Below, piece after piece: positions 7,953-16,237 of a DNA stretch of 48,638 nt. Within the stretch, counting starts at the first letter, position 1, and each line of letters opens with the position of its first letter. Origin of the DNA: Bacteroidota bacterium (GTDB taxonomy: Bacteria; Bacteroidota; Bacteroidia; Palsa-965); the NCBI GenBank assembly GCA_013298545.1, contig JAAFIA010000034.1, forward strand, positions 1-48,638, read 5' to 3'. The translations under genes were made by a program, and so were the position numbers. The notes under the pieces are model-generated. The model was not told the origin of the DNA and ran no database searches. It was given only the letters and a program-made list of their open reading frames with translations.

Positions 7953-10070
7953 ATGCTTCGACTCCTTTTTTCTTCTGCACTTGTTACCGGAATCCTAGTG
8001 GGTTCTTGTTCAGACACCAATGTTTCTAAAAACGCCATCGCTTATCCGAAAACCCGTAAAGGCGATTCGGTGGACACGTATTTTGGTGTTAAAGTTGCCG
8101 ATCCGTATCGTTGGCTCGAAGATGATAACTCCGATTCGACCAAGGCTTGGGTAACCGCAGAAAATAAAGTAACATTCGATTACTTATCAAAAATTCCGTA
8201 CCGCGATAAAATCAAACAACGCTTACGCGAAATTTGGAACTACGAAAAAACAAGCGCGCCCTACCGCAAAGGCAAACGCTACTTCTATTCGCGCAACAAC
8301 GGTGTGCAAAATCAATCGGTTTTGTATTACAAAGATTCGCTTGCTGGTGCTGAAAAACAATTGCTCGATCCCAACACGTTTTCTACTGACGGAACGGTTT
8401 CGCTTAGTGGCTGGGATGTTTCGCAAGATGGTAAATACATGGCGTATTCGTTGAGCAAAGCGGGTTCCGATTGGAATGAGTATTATGTACTCGACATCAG
8501 CACAGGCCAAAAGATGAGCGATCATTTGGAATGGGTGAAATTTTCGGGCACAGGTTGGAAAGGCAATGGTTTCTTTTATTCGCGTTACGATGAACCGAAA
8601 GGAAGCCAACTCACGGCCAAAAACGACCACCAAAAATTGTACTTCCACACACTTGGACAAGATCAGAAAAATGACTTATTGATTCATAAAGACGATGCGC
8701 ATCCCGAGCGCAGCTTCTCGCCACAAATCAGCGATGATCAGCGTTGGCTCGTTGTTTACACGTCGGAATCGACGACTGGAAATGGGTTGATGGTGAAAGA
8801 TTTATCGAAGCCTAATTCGCCACTCATTACCATCAACGACGAGCATAAAGATGAATATGGTGTGTTGGATGTACGCGGTACAAAAATGTTGGTGCGTACC
8901 AATAAAAATGCACCACGTTACCGTTTGATCGAAATTGATCTTTTAAATCCGCAGGAAGCGAATTGGAAAGAAATCATTCCACAGCGCGAACATCCGATGG
9001 AGAGTGTGATTTTGGCGGGCAGTAAAATCGTAACGAAATATTTGGTGGATGTGAAATCGCAGATGATTATTTTCGATTCGTTGGGCAAACAAGAAAAAGA
9101 AATTCCAATTCCGACCATGAGTTCGGTGGCCGAATTGAGTGGCGATCGGAAAGACAAATTTGTATTTTATAGTTTGAGTTCGTTTACGGCGCCGCCTTCG
9201 ATTTACAAATACGATTTAACAACTGGTAGCAATGACTTATTTAGCGCACCAAAAATTGATTTTAAATCGGACGATTACGAAACGAAGCAGGTATTTTTTG
9301 CTAGCAAAGACGGCACCAAAGTTCCAATGTTCATCACGCATAAAAAAGGCTTGAAATTGGATGGTACCAATCCGACGTTTTTGTTTGGTTACGGTGGATT
9401 TGGTTTGCACTATGGTCCAGAGTTTCGGATTGATCGTGCGGTATTTTTAGAGGCTGGTGGTGTGTATGCGGTGGCCAATATGCGGGGGGGCGACGAATAC
9501 GGCGAAGAGTGGCATCAGGCAGGAACAAAATGTAAAAAGCAAAATGTGTTTGATGATTTCATTGGTGCTGCCGAATTTTTGATTAAAGAAAAATATACGT
9601 CGAGCGAAAAACTGGCGGTGCAAGGTCGCTCGAATGGCGGTTTGCTCATTGGTGCAGTCATGACACAACGTCCTGAATTGTTTAAAGTGTGTATTCCTAT
9701 GGTTGGTGTGTTGGACATGTTGCGTTATCACCGTTTCACAATTGGTCGGTATTGGTCAACGGATTATGGTCTGAGCGAAAACAAAGAGGAGTTTGATTGT
9801 CTTTACAAATACTCGCCATTGCACAACGTTAAAAAAGTAAGTTATCCTGCAACACTTGTAACGACTGGCGATCATGACGACCGTGTTGTTCCGGCGCATT
9901 AGTTTAAGTTTGCGGCGACGTTGCAAGAAAATCAACAAGGCGATAATCCGGTTTTAATTCGTGTGGACATCAACGCCGGACATGGTTCAGGCAAACCAAC
10001 CGAAAAACAGATTGACGAGTACGGCGATATTTGGGCCTTTGTGTTTCACAATTTGGGGATGACGTATTGA
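7953..10070 (+). pseudogene. Prolyl oligopeptidase (S9A) lipoprotein gene interrupted by an in-frame TAG
   Basis: The frame codes for an S9A prolyl oligopeptidase of about 705 codons, normal for the family, but codon 650 (9900-9902) is TAG. A lipobox (VTGILVGSC, Cys19) suggests a lipoprotein. The beta-propeller spans roughly residues 60-440. The alpha/beta-hydrolase domain has the nucleophile in GRSNGG (Ser560) and the catalytic Asp in DHDDRVVPAH (about 643). The TAG falls right after PAH, where the family usually has Ser. Past the stop the same frame continues with FKFAATLQ and carries the catalytic His in NAGHGSGKPT (about 677), ending at TGA 10068-10070. The truncated product would lack the catalytic His. 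A single C-to-A change (TCG to TAG) explains it. TAG is a normal stop in other genes here, so recoding is unlikely. Confidence 0.9.
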
Positions 10071-10077
10071 GGTGATC

Positions 10078-10160
10078 ATAGACACAAGACGAAATAAAAC
10101 ATAAGAAACAGAGCGGAGAAAGAGAGCGGAATAGTCGCTCTGTTTCTCCGCTCTTTGCTC
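10078..10160. repeat. Heptamer-rich inverted repeat between the peptidase and dapB
   Basis: Arms of 21 nt at 10108-10128 and 10136-10156 pair with about two mismatches around a 7-nt loop (GAATAGT). The right arm, read on the minus strand, and the left arm both divide into 7-mers such as ACAGAGC, GGAGAAA and GAGAGCG. Just upstream lie CATAGAC and ACAAGAC, which match the 7-mer family at 47972-48122. No T-run follows, so it is not a typical terminator. Confidence 0.7.
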
Positions 10161-10191
10161 TATAACGAATATGCATTTCACACGCCAAAAC

Positions 10192-10219
10192 TTGTGTCTA
10201 AGCGCTTTAATTATCTTTA
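10192..10219 (+). promoter_or_regulatory. Putative promoter of dapB
   Basis: TTG at 10192-10194 and TATCTTTA at 10212-10219 are separated by 17 nt. The box ends only 4 nt before the dapB ATG, so the mRNA is probably leaderless. Confidence 0.6.
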
Positions 10220-10223
10220 CCGC

Positions 10224-10949
10224 ATGAAAATAGCTTTGATCGGATATGGAAAAATGGGTAAAACCATTGAACGCATTGCGCTAGAACGAAACCACGAAAT
10301 TGTTTTGCGTGTCAATCAGGCTAATGCCGATTCCTATACGAATGACGAATTGAAACAGGCCGACGTTGCCATTGAGTTTAGCAAACCACATACGGCTGTT
10401 GCCAACATCCTGCGTTGCATCGAACATCAAGTTCCTATTGTGGTTGGAACAACGGGTTGGTTGGAACAATTGGATCACGTAAAAAAAATAGGGGCTGAAA
10501 AAAATGGTGCTGTCTTTTATGCGTCTAATTTCAGTATTGGTGTCAATTTATTTTTTCAGCTCAACGAGCGTTTGGCCGCGCTCATGCACCCGCACACGCA
10601 ATACGATGTACACATGGAAGAGATTCATCACATCCATAAACTCGATTCGCCAAGTGGAACGGCACTGACTTTAGCGCAAGGTATTTTCAAGAACATGTCG
10701 CGCAAAACCCGTTGGGAAGAAACGGAAAATGAACATGCTACTTCGTCCGAAACATTAGCTATTCATTCCCGTCGCGAAGGCGAAGTGCCGGGTACGCACA
10801 GCATTATTTATACTTCGGCAGTTGATCAAATTACGATTACGCACGAAGCTTTCAACCGCGAAGGTTTTGCACAAGGTGCAGTTGTTGCTGCCGAATTTAT
10901 ACTTGGCAAAAAAGGAATGTTTGGCATGAAGGATTTATTGGCTCTCTAA
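10224..10949 (+). CDS. dapB: 4-hydroxy-tetrahydrodipicolinate reductase
   Basis: The product has 241 residues from the ATG at 10224 (MKIALIGYGKMGK), which begins exactly at the family's nucleotide-binding loop GYGKMG. It reduces 4-hydroxy-tetrahydrodipicolinate with NAD(P)H in the diaminopimelate/lysine pathway. Family signatures are VVGTTGW near residue 78, ASNFSIGVN near residue 99, MEEIHHIHKLDSPSGTAL near residue 130 with the catalytic His and Lys region, and SRREGEVPGTHSI near residue 182. The length is close to the Bacteroidota form. It stands alone with its own promoter box and a strong terminator behind it. A longer upstream frame exists but runs through the promoter and was rejected. 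Confidence 0.96.
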   Translation: MKIALIGYGKMGKTIERIALERNHEIVLRVNQANADSYTNDELKQADVAIEFSKPHTAVANILRCIEHQVPIVVGTTGWLEQLDHVKKIGAEKNGAVFYASNFSIGVNLFFQLNERLAALMHPHTQYDVHMEEIHHIHKLDSPSGTALTLAQGIFKNMSRKTRWEETENEHATSSETLAIHSRREGEVPGTHSIIYTSAVDQITITHEAFNREGFAQGAVVAAEFILGKKGMFGMKDLLAL

Positions 10950-10962
10950 TTCCTCATCGAAA

Positions 10963-11003
10963 TAAAAAACGCCTCGTCAGAATTTTGACGAGGCGTTTTT
11001 TTA
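10963..11003. terminator. Bidirectional terminator between dapB and yidC
   Basis: Perfect 12-bp stem AACGCCTCGTCA (10968-10979) with TGACGAGGCGTT (10986-10997), loop of 6 nt, flanked by A-runs and T-runs on both sides. It can serve the convergent genes dapB and yidC. Confidence 0.93.
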
Positions 11004-11019
11004 TGTGTTGATAAACGGT

Positions 11020-12945
11020 TTATTTTTTCTTCTTACCGCCATTTTTCTGATCCTGTACTTGTTTCATGCGTTCGCGCTGCGCTTGTTCTAGGCGTTGCAT
11101 GAAACTTGAAGTTTTGGCGGGTTTCTTTTTATTTTCTTCAATCTTGGCTCGAATTGCCCCTTCATCTACAAAACGACGCATGATAAACATTTGTCCGAAA
11201 GTAATCATGTTGCTCAGGAAGTAATAGTAACTCAAGGCTGATGAATAACTGTTGAGGAAACCGAGGAAGAATATTGGCATGATGTAAATCAAATACTTCA
11301 TACCGGGCAATTGTGTGCTTCCGGGCGAAAGCATTTGTTGGTTCATCCACGTATAAAGCAAGGTTGAAATGGTCATGAGTAAAGCAAACAAACTCACGTG
11401 ATCGCCGTAAATCGAATCAATAACGGGTACATGGCCAAATGTCCAGATTGAATCGTATGTTGATAAATCTTCTGCCCATAAAAACGACGCTTGACGCAAA
11501 TCGTATGCACTTGGGAAGAAACGAATCAAGGCAAACAAAATCGGAATTTGAAGCAGCAAGGGAATACAACCAGCCATTGGATTGACTCCGGCTTTGCGGT
11601 ACAAGCCCATGGTTGCTTTATTTTTTTCGAGTGGGTCGCCATCTTTGAACTTTTCGTTGATTTCGTCAATTTCAGGCTTCAAGACCCGCATTTTGGCTGA
11701 CGACAAAAACGATTTGTACGCAATCGGGAATAAGACAATTTTAACAATGATGGTGATGAGTAAAATCACAATACCATAATTGCCGATAAACGAACTCAAG
11801 AAATCGAAAATTGGGAAAATGGCGTATTTGTTGATCCATGCAAATGGTCCCCAGCCCAAATCGAGTTGCTTTTCTAAATCGAGGTTATACGATTTGAGTT
11901 GATGGTAATCGCTTGGCCCGAAATAAAATTGCGTCGCAAACGATTCGCTTGCACCGTGTGTATAAGGAACAGGCAATAAAGCACCAAAATGTTTTACCGA
12001 AAACGGATCAGAAGGCGTGCGTACATCAACAATCGAACCATTGGTAAAAGCTGTTTTAGGAATCAAGGTTGACGTAAAATATTGTTGCGAAAAACTAACC
12101 CATTTTACCGATCCAGTAAGTTGTTTGTTTTCTGCTTCTGTTTTTGAAAGGGCTTCTACCGTTTCGTCATCAAAACGGTAATGAACCGTTGCAACCATCC
12201 GCTCGTTCTTCAAACTCTTTTCCTGAACAGGTGTATTCATCGACCATTGCAAATCGAAGCTATGCAAATCGCGATCAACAACGCCGGTTAGGCCAACAAA
12301 ATTGATCGTACAGCCAGACATATAGCTACCGCCACGCAACGAATACACATACTCAATGTATTTGTCTGTTGCATCGTCAGCATAAAGACGCATCCGAATA
12401 GCATTGGAATCGTTTCCGGTTACAGCAAATGCTTTTCCTTCCGCCTTAAAATAAAGCGAATCGGTATTCATCAAACGACGCTTGGCATCGAAAAACTGAA
12501 GTCCGAAATGGGTTGAATCTCCTGTAAACAAAATCAACGGTTTCCCTGAATAGGTTTTCACCCCTTTCAACTCCACTTGTCCAATGCGTCCGCCACGAGG
12601 GAAAATAGAGATTTTAAGTTTTTCGTTTTCGATGACAACAGGAGTATTATCACCTTTTGCAGCGGCACTGAAAAAACCATAACGGCCTTTTTCTTCTACC
12701 AACTTCATCGAATCGAGTTTCGCTTTACCTGCCGAATCGAGGACAATTGCTTTCTGAACGCTGTCGGTTTTCAGTTTGGCAATAGAATCAGTGCTGCGTT
12801 TGCGTTTTTTCTCTACAAGCGCTACTGAGTCGTCGTATTTTTTTTGAAGTGCTGCTTCCTTCTCTTTAGACGAGTTGAGGTAACTCGACCAGATGAAGAA
12901 AATGACTGCCATGAGCACGATGGCAATGAGTGATTTCCGATCCAT
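11020..12945 (-). CDS. yidC: Membrane protein insertase YidC
   Basis: The product has 641 residues from MDRKSLIAIVLMAV. It inserts and folds proteins in the cytoplasmic membrane, alone or with Sec. The N-terminal membrane helix (residues about 5-23) is followed by the large periplasmic domain. The conserved YidC/Oxa1 core is in the last 250 residues: GNYGIVILLITIIVKIVLFP, then YKSFLSSAKMRVLKPEI and AGVNPMAGCIPLLLQIPI, with the hydrophilic-groove residues in this region. The C-terminal tail is very basic and ends in GGKKKK, as in YidC proteins that contact ribosomes. A TATCTTTG box lies about 28 nt upstream. An alternative start ten codons earlier is less likely. Confidence 0.96.
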   Translation of the reverse strand: MDRKSLIAIVLMAVIFFIWSSYLNSSKEKEAALQKKYDDSVALVEKKRKRSTDSIAKLKTDSVQKAIVLDSAGKAKLDSMKLVEEKGRYGFFSAAAKGDNTPVVIENEKLKISIFPRGGRIGQVELKGVKTYSGKPLILFTGDSTHFGLQFFDAKRRLMNTDSLYFKAEGKAFAVTGNDSNAIRMRLYADDATDKYIEYVYSLRGGSYMSGCTINFVGLTGVVDRDLHSFDLQWSMNTPVQEKSLKNERMVATVHYRFDDETVEALSKTEAENKQLTGSVKWVSFSQQYFTSTLIPKTAFTNGSIVDVRTPSDPFSVKHFGALLPVPYTHGASESFATQFYFGPSDYHQLKSYNLDLEKQLDLGWGPFAWINKYAIFPIFDFLSSFIGNYGIVILLITIIVKIVLFPIAYKSFLSSAKMRVLKPEIDEINEKFKDGDPLEKNKATMGLYRKAGVNPMAGCIPLLLQIPILFALIRFFPSAYDLRQASFLWAEDLSTYDSIWTFGHVPVIDSIYGDHVSLFALLMTISTLLYTWMNQQMLSPGSTQLPGMKYLIYIMPIFFLGFLNSYSSALSYYYFLSNMITFGQMFIMRRFVDEGAIRAKIEENKKKPAKTSSFMQRLEQAQRERMKQVQDQKNGGKKKK

Positions 12946-12972
12946 GAGGATATATTCGCTGAAAAATGCCCG

Positions 12973-12980
12973 CAAAGATA
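12973..12980 (-). promoter_or_regulatory. Putative -7 box of the yidC promoter
   Basis: TATCTTTG on the minus strand, a perfect TAnnTTTG, 27 nt before the yidC start codon. The -33 element is weak (TTTTGG near 12995-13000). Confidence 0.55.
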
Positions 12981-13040
12981 CGATTTACTACTGGCCAAAA
13001 TGATTTCAACAAAACTTTATACAATGGAAAACGTGTTAAA

Positions 13041-13078
13041 AAAACACCCCGCTTATCGAACGATAAACGGAGTGTTTT
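13041..13078 (-). terminator. Terminator of the M13 peptidase gene
   Basis: Long stem AAAACACTCCGTTTATCG on the minus strand paired with its near-complement (13041-13058 against 13061-13078), ending in T-rich sequence. It separates the peptidase gene from the yidC promoter. Confidence 0.85.
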
Positions 13079-13099
13079 CAAAACCAAAACAGAAAAAGA

Positions 13100-15133
13100 T
13101 TACCAAATAGCGATGCGTTCTTCTGCGCTGCGGTACATTTTATCGCCTTCTTTTACGTTGAATGCATCATAAAACTCCTGCATGTTTGAAAGTGGTCCCA
13201 ATACACGGAAGCGCGCAGGCGAGTGCGGATTGGTTTTCACCATATTGATCAAACTTCGGGTACGCATGCTCGTACGCCAGCCTTGCGCCCAAGAAATAAA
13301 GAAACGTTGATTACCCGTAAAGCCATCAATTTCAGGACCTTTTTGACCTTTTAAGGAGCGTTGATAGGCGTAGTAAGAAATGGTCAAACCGCCCAAATCG
13401 GCAATATTTTCGCCCAAGGTCAAATCGCCATTAACGCGCAGGTTGAGGCTATCAATAACGACGAATGAAGAGAATTGTGCCGAAAGTTTCTTGGTAAGTT
13501 CCTCAAAACGTGAACGATCATCGGCAGTCCACCAATCAACAAGATTACCTTCTGAATCGTAATGCGAGCCTTCATCGTCGAACCCGTGTGTCAATTCGTG
13601 GCCGATAATTGCGCCCATGGCACCATAATTTACCGCATCGTCAGCATTTGCATCGAAAAATGGCGGTTGCATGATAGCGGCAGGAAAAACGATTTCGTTG
13701 TACGACGGATTGTAGTACGCATTGATGGTTGCAGGAGTCATGCCCCATTCCGTTTTATCAACAGGTTTGCCCAAACGGTCTAAGAAATATTTTGCGTCAA
13801 AGCGATTGGAATTCAAATAATTACGCACATAAGATTTCCGATCTACTTTAAGTCCACTATAATTACGCCATTTATCCGGATAAGCCAATTTACGCATGAC
13901 GGTGCTCAATTTTTTAGAGGCCATTGCTTTGGTTTCAGGACTCATCCATTCGCGTGTTTGAATGCGTTCTTCAAATGCAGCGGTCAAATTGGTAACCATT
14001 TCGTCAACGCGTTTTTTAGCGGTTGCGCTGAAATTGGTTTTAACATATTCTTCGCCCAAGGCTTCGCCTAAAGCTCCTTCTGTTGTGGCCATCACACGTT
14101 TCCAACGCGGCTGTTGTTTGGTTTGACCAGACAATACCGTTCCATAAAAACGGAAATTTTCATCGGCAACAGCTTTATGCAATTTGCCCGCAACTAAATG
14201 CACCAAATGCCAACGGAAATAATTCTTCCACGTTGCAATCGATGTAGTTGTCATTTGGGTATTGATCATTTTCAGAAATTCAGGCTGCGCAACAATCACT
14301 TCTTTTACGGTTGGTGTACCGCTAAGTGTGAAATACGTTTTCCAATCCATTGCACCGCAAATAGAACTAAGTGCTTCTACGGACATTTTATTGTACTGAC
14401 GTTCGGCATCGCGCAATTCAACCGCACCCATTGAGGCACCAGCCAACGCTTTTTCGAGCTCGAATACTTCTCCAGCATTTTTGAAAGCAATTTTCTCCTC
14501 GTCGCCAAGTAAGACAAACAGGTTGCCGATGTGTTTTACATATTCTTCGCGGATGGCTTTGGTATCTTCGCTGAAATAGTAATCTTTTTCTGGAAGACCA
14601 ATGCCAGACTGGAACAAATAAGCCGCGTTGACATTGCTATTTTTTTGGTCGGCCATTACAAAATAGCCAAAACCTGCCGATGATTGTACTTGGTGCATTT
14701 CGGCAAACAATGCGGTTAAACCCTTTACATCTTTCAGCCCCGTGATTTTATCAAACTCTGGCTTAATGGGTGTAAACTTCATCGTCTCGATGGATGTAGA
14801 ATCCATGCCGGAAGCAAAAAAGTCGCCAATGCGTTGCTGATTGGTTCCTGGTTTTGCGGTTTTGTTTGCGGCAGCCGTTTCGCAGATCGCGCGAAGTGCT
14901 TTTTGGCTTTTCTCATTGAGCACATTGAAATTGCCCCAACTGGTTTCTGTGGCCGGAATTGGGTTGTTTTTGAGCCATGTGCCGTTGACGTAAGAAAAGA
15001 AATCGTCTTGCGGGCGTACTGACGTATCGAAATTCGATTTGTCAATCGCTTTAGGTTCATCAGCGATTTTGAGCGCGAGCGCAAAAAGGCCCAAACCTGC
15101 TAATGCTGAAATACGAATAAGAGTTCGGTTCAT
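13100..15133 (-). CDS. M13 family zinc metallopeptidase (neprilysin/PepO-like)
   Basis: The 677-residue product starts with a hydrophobic export segment (ISALAGLGLFALAL). The M13 N-terminal domain begins at VRPQDDFFSYVNGTWL near residue 40. The zinc site is HELTH at residues 512-516, followed by ENIADLGGL near 570, whose Glu is the third ligand. The C-terminal stretch SPARFRVLGPLSNMQEFYDAFNV with a terminal W is typical. Family members cut small peptides outside the cytoplasm. The length fits bacterial PepO-type enzymes. It is monocistronic with a terminator behind it; a CGAAATTA element near 15163 could be part of its promoter. The exact substrate cannot be deduced. Confidence 0.95.
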   Translation of the reverse strand: MNRTLIRISALAGLGLFALALKIADEPKAIDKSNFDTSVRPQDDFFSYVNGTWLKNNPIPATETSWGNFNVLNEKSQKALRAICETAAANKTAKPGTNQQRIGDFFASGMDSTSIETMKFTPIKPEFDKITGLKDVKGLTALFAEMHQVQSSAGFGYFVMADQKNSNVNAAYLFQSGIGLPEKDYYFSEDTKAIREEYVKHIGNLFVLLGDEEKIAFKNAGEVFELEKALAGASMGAVELRDAERQYNKMSVEALSSICGAMDWKTYFTLSGTPTVKEVIVAQPEFLKMINTQMTTTSIATWKNYFRWHLVHLVAGKLHKAVADENFRFYGTVLSGQTKQQPRWKRVMATTEGALGEALGEEYVKTNFSATAKKRVDEMVTNLTAAFEERIQTREWMSPETKAMASKKLSTVMRKLAYPDKWRNYSGLKVDRKSYVRNYLNSNRFDAKYFLDRLGKPVDKTEWGMTPATINAYYNPSYNEIVFPAAIMQPPFFDANADDAVNYGAMGAIIGHELTHGFDDEGSHYDSEGNLVDWWTADDRSRFEELTKKLSAQFSSFVVIDSLNLRVNGDLTLGENIADLGGLTISYYAYQRSLKGQKGPEIDGFTGNQRFFISWAQGWRTSMRTRSLINMVKTNPHSPARFRVLGPLSNMQEFYDAFNVKEGDKMYRSAEERIAIW

Positions 15134-15245
15134 TGTTTATCGAATGGATTAAGATGAAAACGGTCGAAATTAACGAAAAAGAGCCTCCAAAAAATGCTCG
15201 TTTGCTGAACGGCATCAGGAATGCATAAGCGGTAATTCGGGTAAA

Positions 15246-16142
15246 CTAACAAAAAACTTCCGCCAACATACATCGCGCGCCCCCGCCCCCAACCCGCTCA
15301 ATAATGCTCAAATCTACCAAAACAGGCTTCGCATGACGCACCAAACAATTCTGTTGCGTTTCCTCCAAAGCACTCCAAGCCCGCTCCGAAGCAATCACAC
15401 ACGCTTCCCCCACACCATTGTACACAAACAACATATTCCCACAAAAATTTTCCAATTGCTCCATACTGATGGCTATGATTTCACGACCCGAAAGCTCCAG
15501 CATCCGAAAAACACTATGCTGGTCGCGCTCATCCGCAATCGCATCCAAGCAAACAACCGCCACTTTTTCGCCCAAAGCCATAACCACATTGGTATGATAA
15601 ACAGCTGCTCCCCTACGATCGCGCGTTGAAAATGCGACAGGCAGAAAACCTAGTTTTTCACAGAAATCCAGCAATACATCGCAATCTGTACGCGGTGAAA
15701 GTGCAGCATATACAAATCCACCTTTATGGTCTATAACCAAGCTACCTGTACCTTCTAGGTATTTCCCTTGCGTTTCCCAATGCGATAAATCAATCACCCG
15801 ATCATAGGCATGTTGCTTACGCAAATAAAGTTCTATATCCATACGCCTTTCGCGCTGACGACTGGGTGCTTGCATGGGATATAAAACCAACGTTCGCTCG
15901 TGTATGCTGAACCAATTGTTGAGAAAAACAGCATCCGGACAAATTTCGTCTTCACGATCTTCAAACACATGAAAAGCAATATCGTGTTTTTGCAACTGCA
16001 AAACAAATGCATCGAACTCAGCAAGAGCTGCGTTTTGAACGCTCTGCGTCGTTTCCTGCATAAACGCATTCGTCATGGCTGTCTCGGCATTAAACCCAAA
16101 ATGCTTGGGTCGAATGAGGAAGAGTTTGTTGATCGATGACAC
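15246..16142 (-). CDS. ctlX: Guanidino-group hydrolase, CtlX (citrulline utilization hydrolase) type
   Basis: The product has 298 residues if it starts at a GTG (16142), giving MSSINKLFLIRPKHFGFN; an ATG eleven codons upstream would run through the promoter box and was rejected. It belongs to the guanidino-modifying (amidinotransferase/arginine deiminase) superfamily. Conserved features are CPDAVFLNNWFS near residue 77, LEGTGSLVIDH near residue 131, AVYHTNVVMALGE with the catalytic His near residue 184, and the C-terminal GGGGARCMLAEVFC with the nucleophilic Cys. Relatives act on citrulline or arginine-like substrates. A TACCTTTG box ends 4 nt before the GTG, so the mRNA is probably leaderless. 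The exact substrate is not shown by the sequence. Confidence 0.87.
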   Translation of the reverse strand: MSSINKLFLIRPKHFGFNAETAMTNAFMQETTQSVQNAALAEFDAFVLQLQKHDIAFHVFEDREDEICPDAVFLNNWFSIHERTLVLYPMQAPSRQRERRMDIELYLRKQHAYDRVIDLSHWETQGKYLEGTGSLVIDHKGGFVYAALSPRTDCDVLLDFCEKLGFLPVAFSTRDRRGAAVYHTNVVMALGEKVAVVCLDAIADERDQHSVFRMLELSGREIIAISMEQLENFCGNMLFVYNGVGEACVIASERAWSALEETQQNCLVRHAKPVLVDLSIIERVGGGGARCMLAEVFC

Positions 16143-16146
16143 GCTG

Positions 16147-16175
16147 CAAAGGTAAGTAGTGAATTGGAAAAACAA
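16147..16175 (-). promoter_or_regulatory. Putative promoter of the ctlX gene
   Basis: On the minus strand, TTG (16175-16173), 18 nt, then TACCTTTG (16154-16147). Only 4 nt separate the box from the GTG start. Confidence 0.65.
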
Positions 16176-16237
16176 GGGGTAATTGCTGGCAACTAGATAC
16201 GTGCTTAATGCTTATTTTAGCAGAAATATATTGACCC

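Noticed and set aside
9900-9902. TAG reassigned to an amino acid or to pyrrolysine
   Set aside because: rplT and the dihydroorotase-like gene end with TAG as their only stop, and no other gene has an internal TAG.
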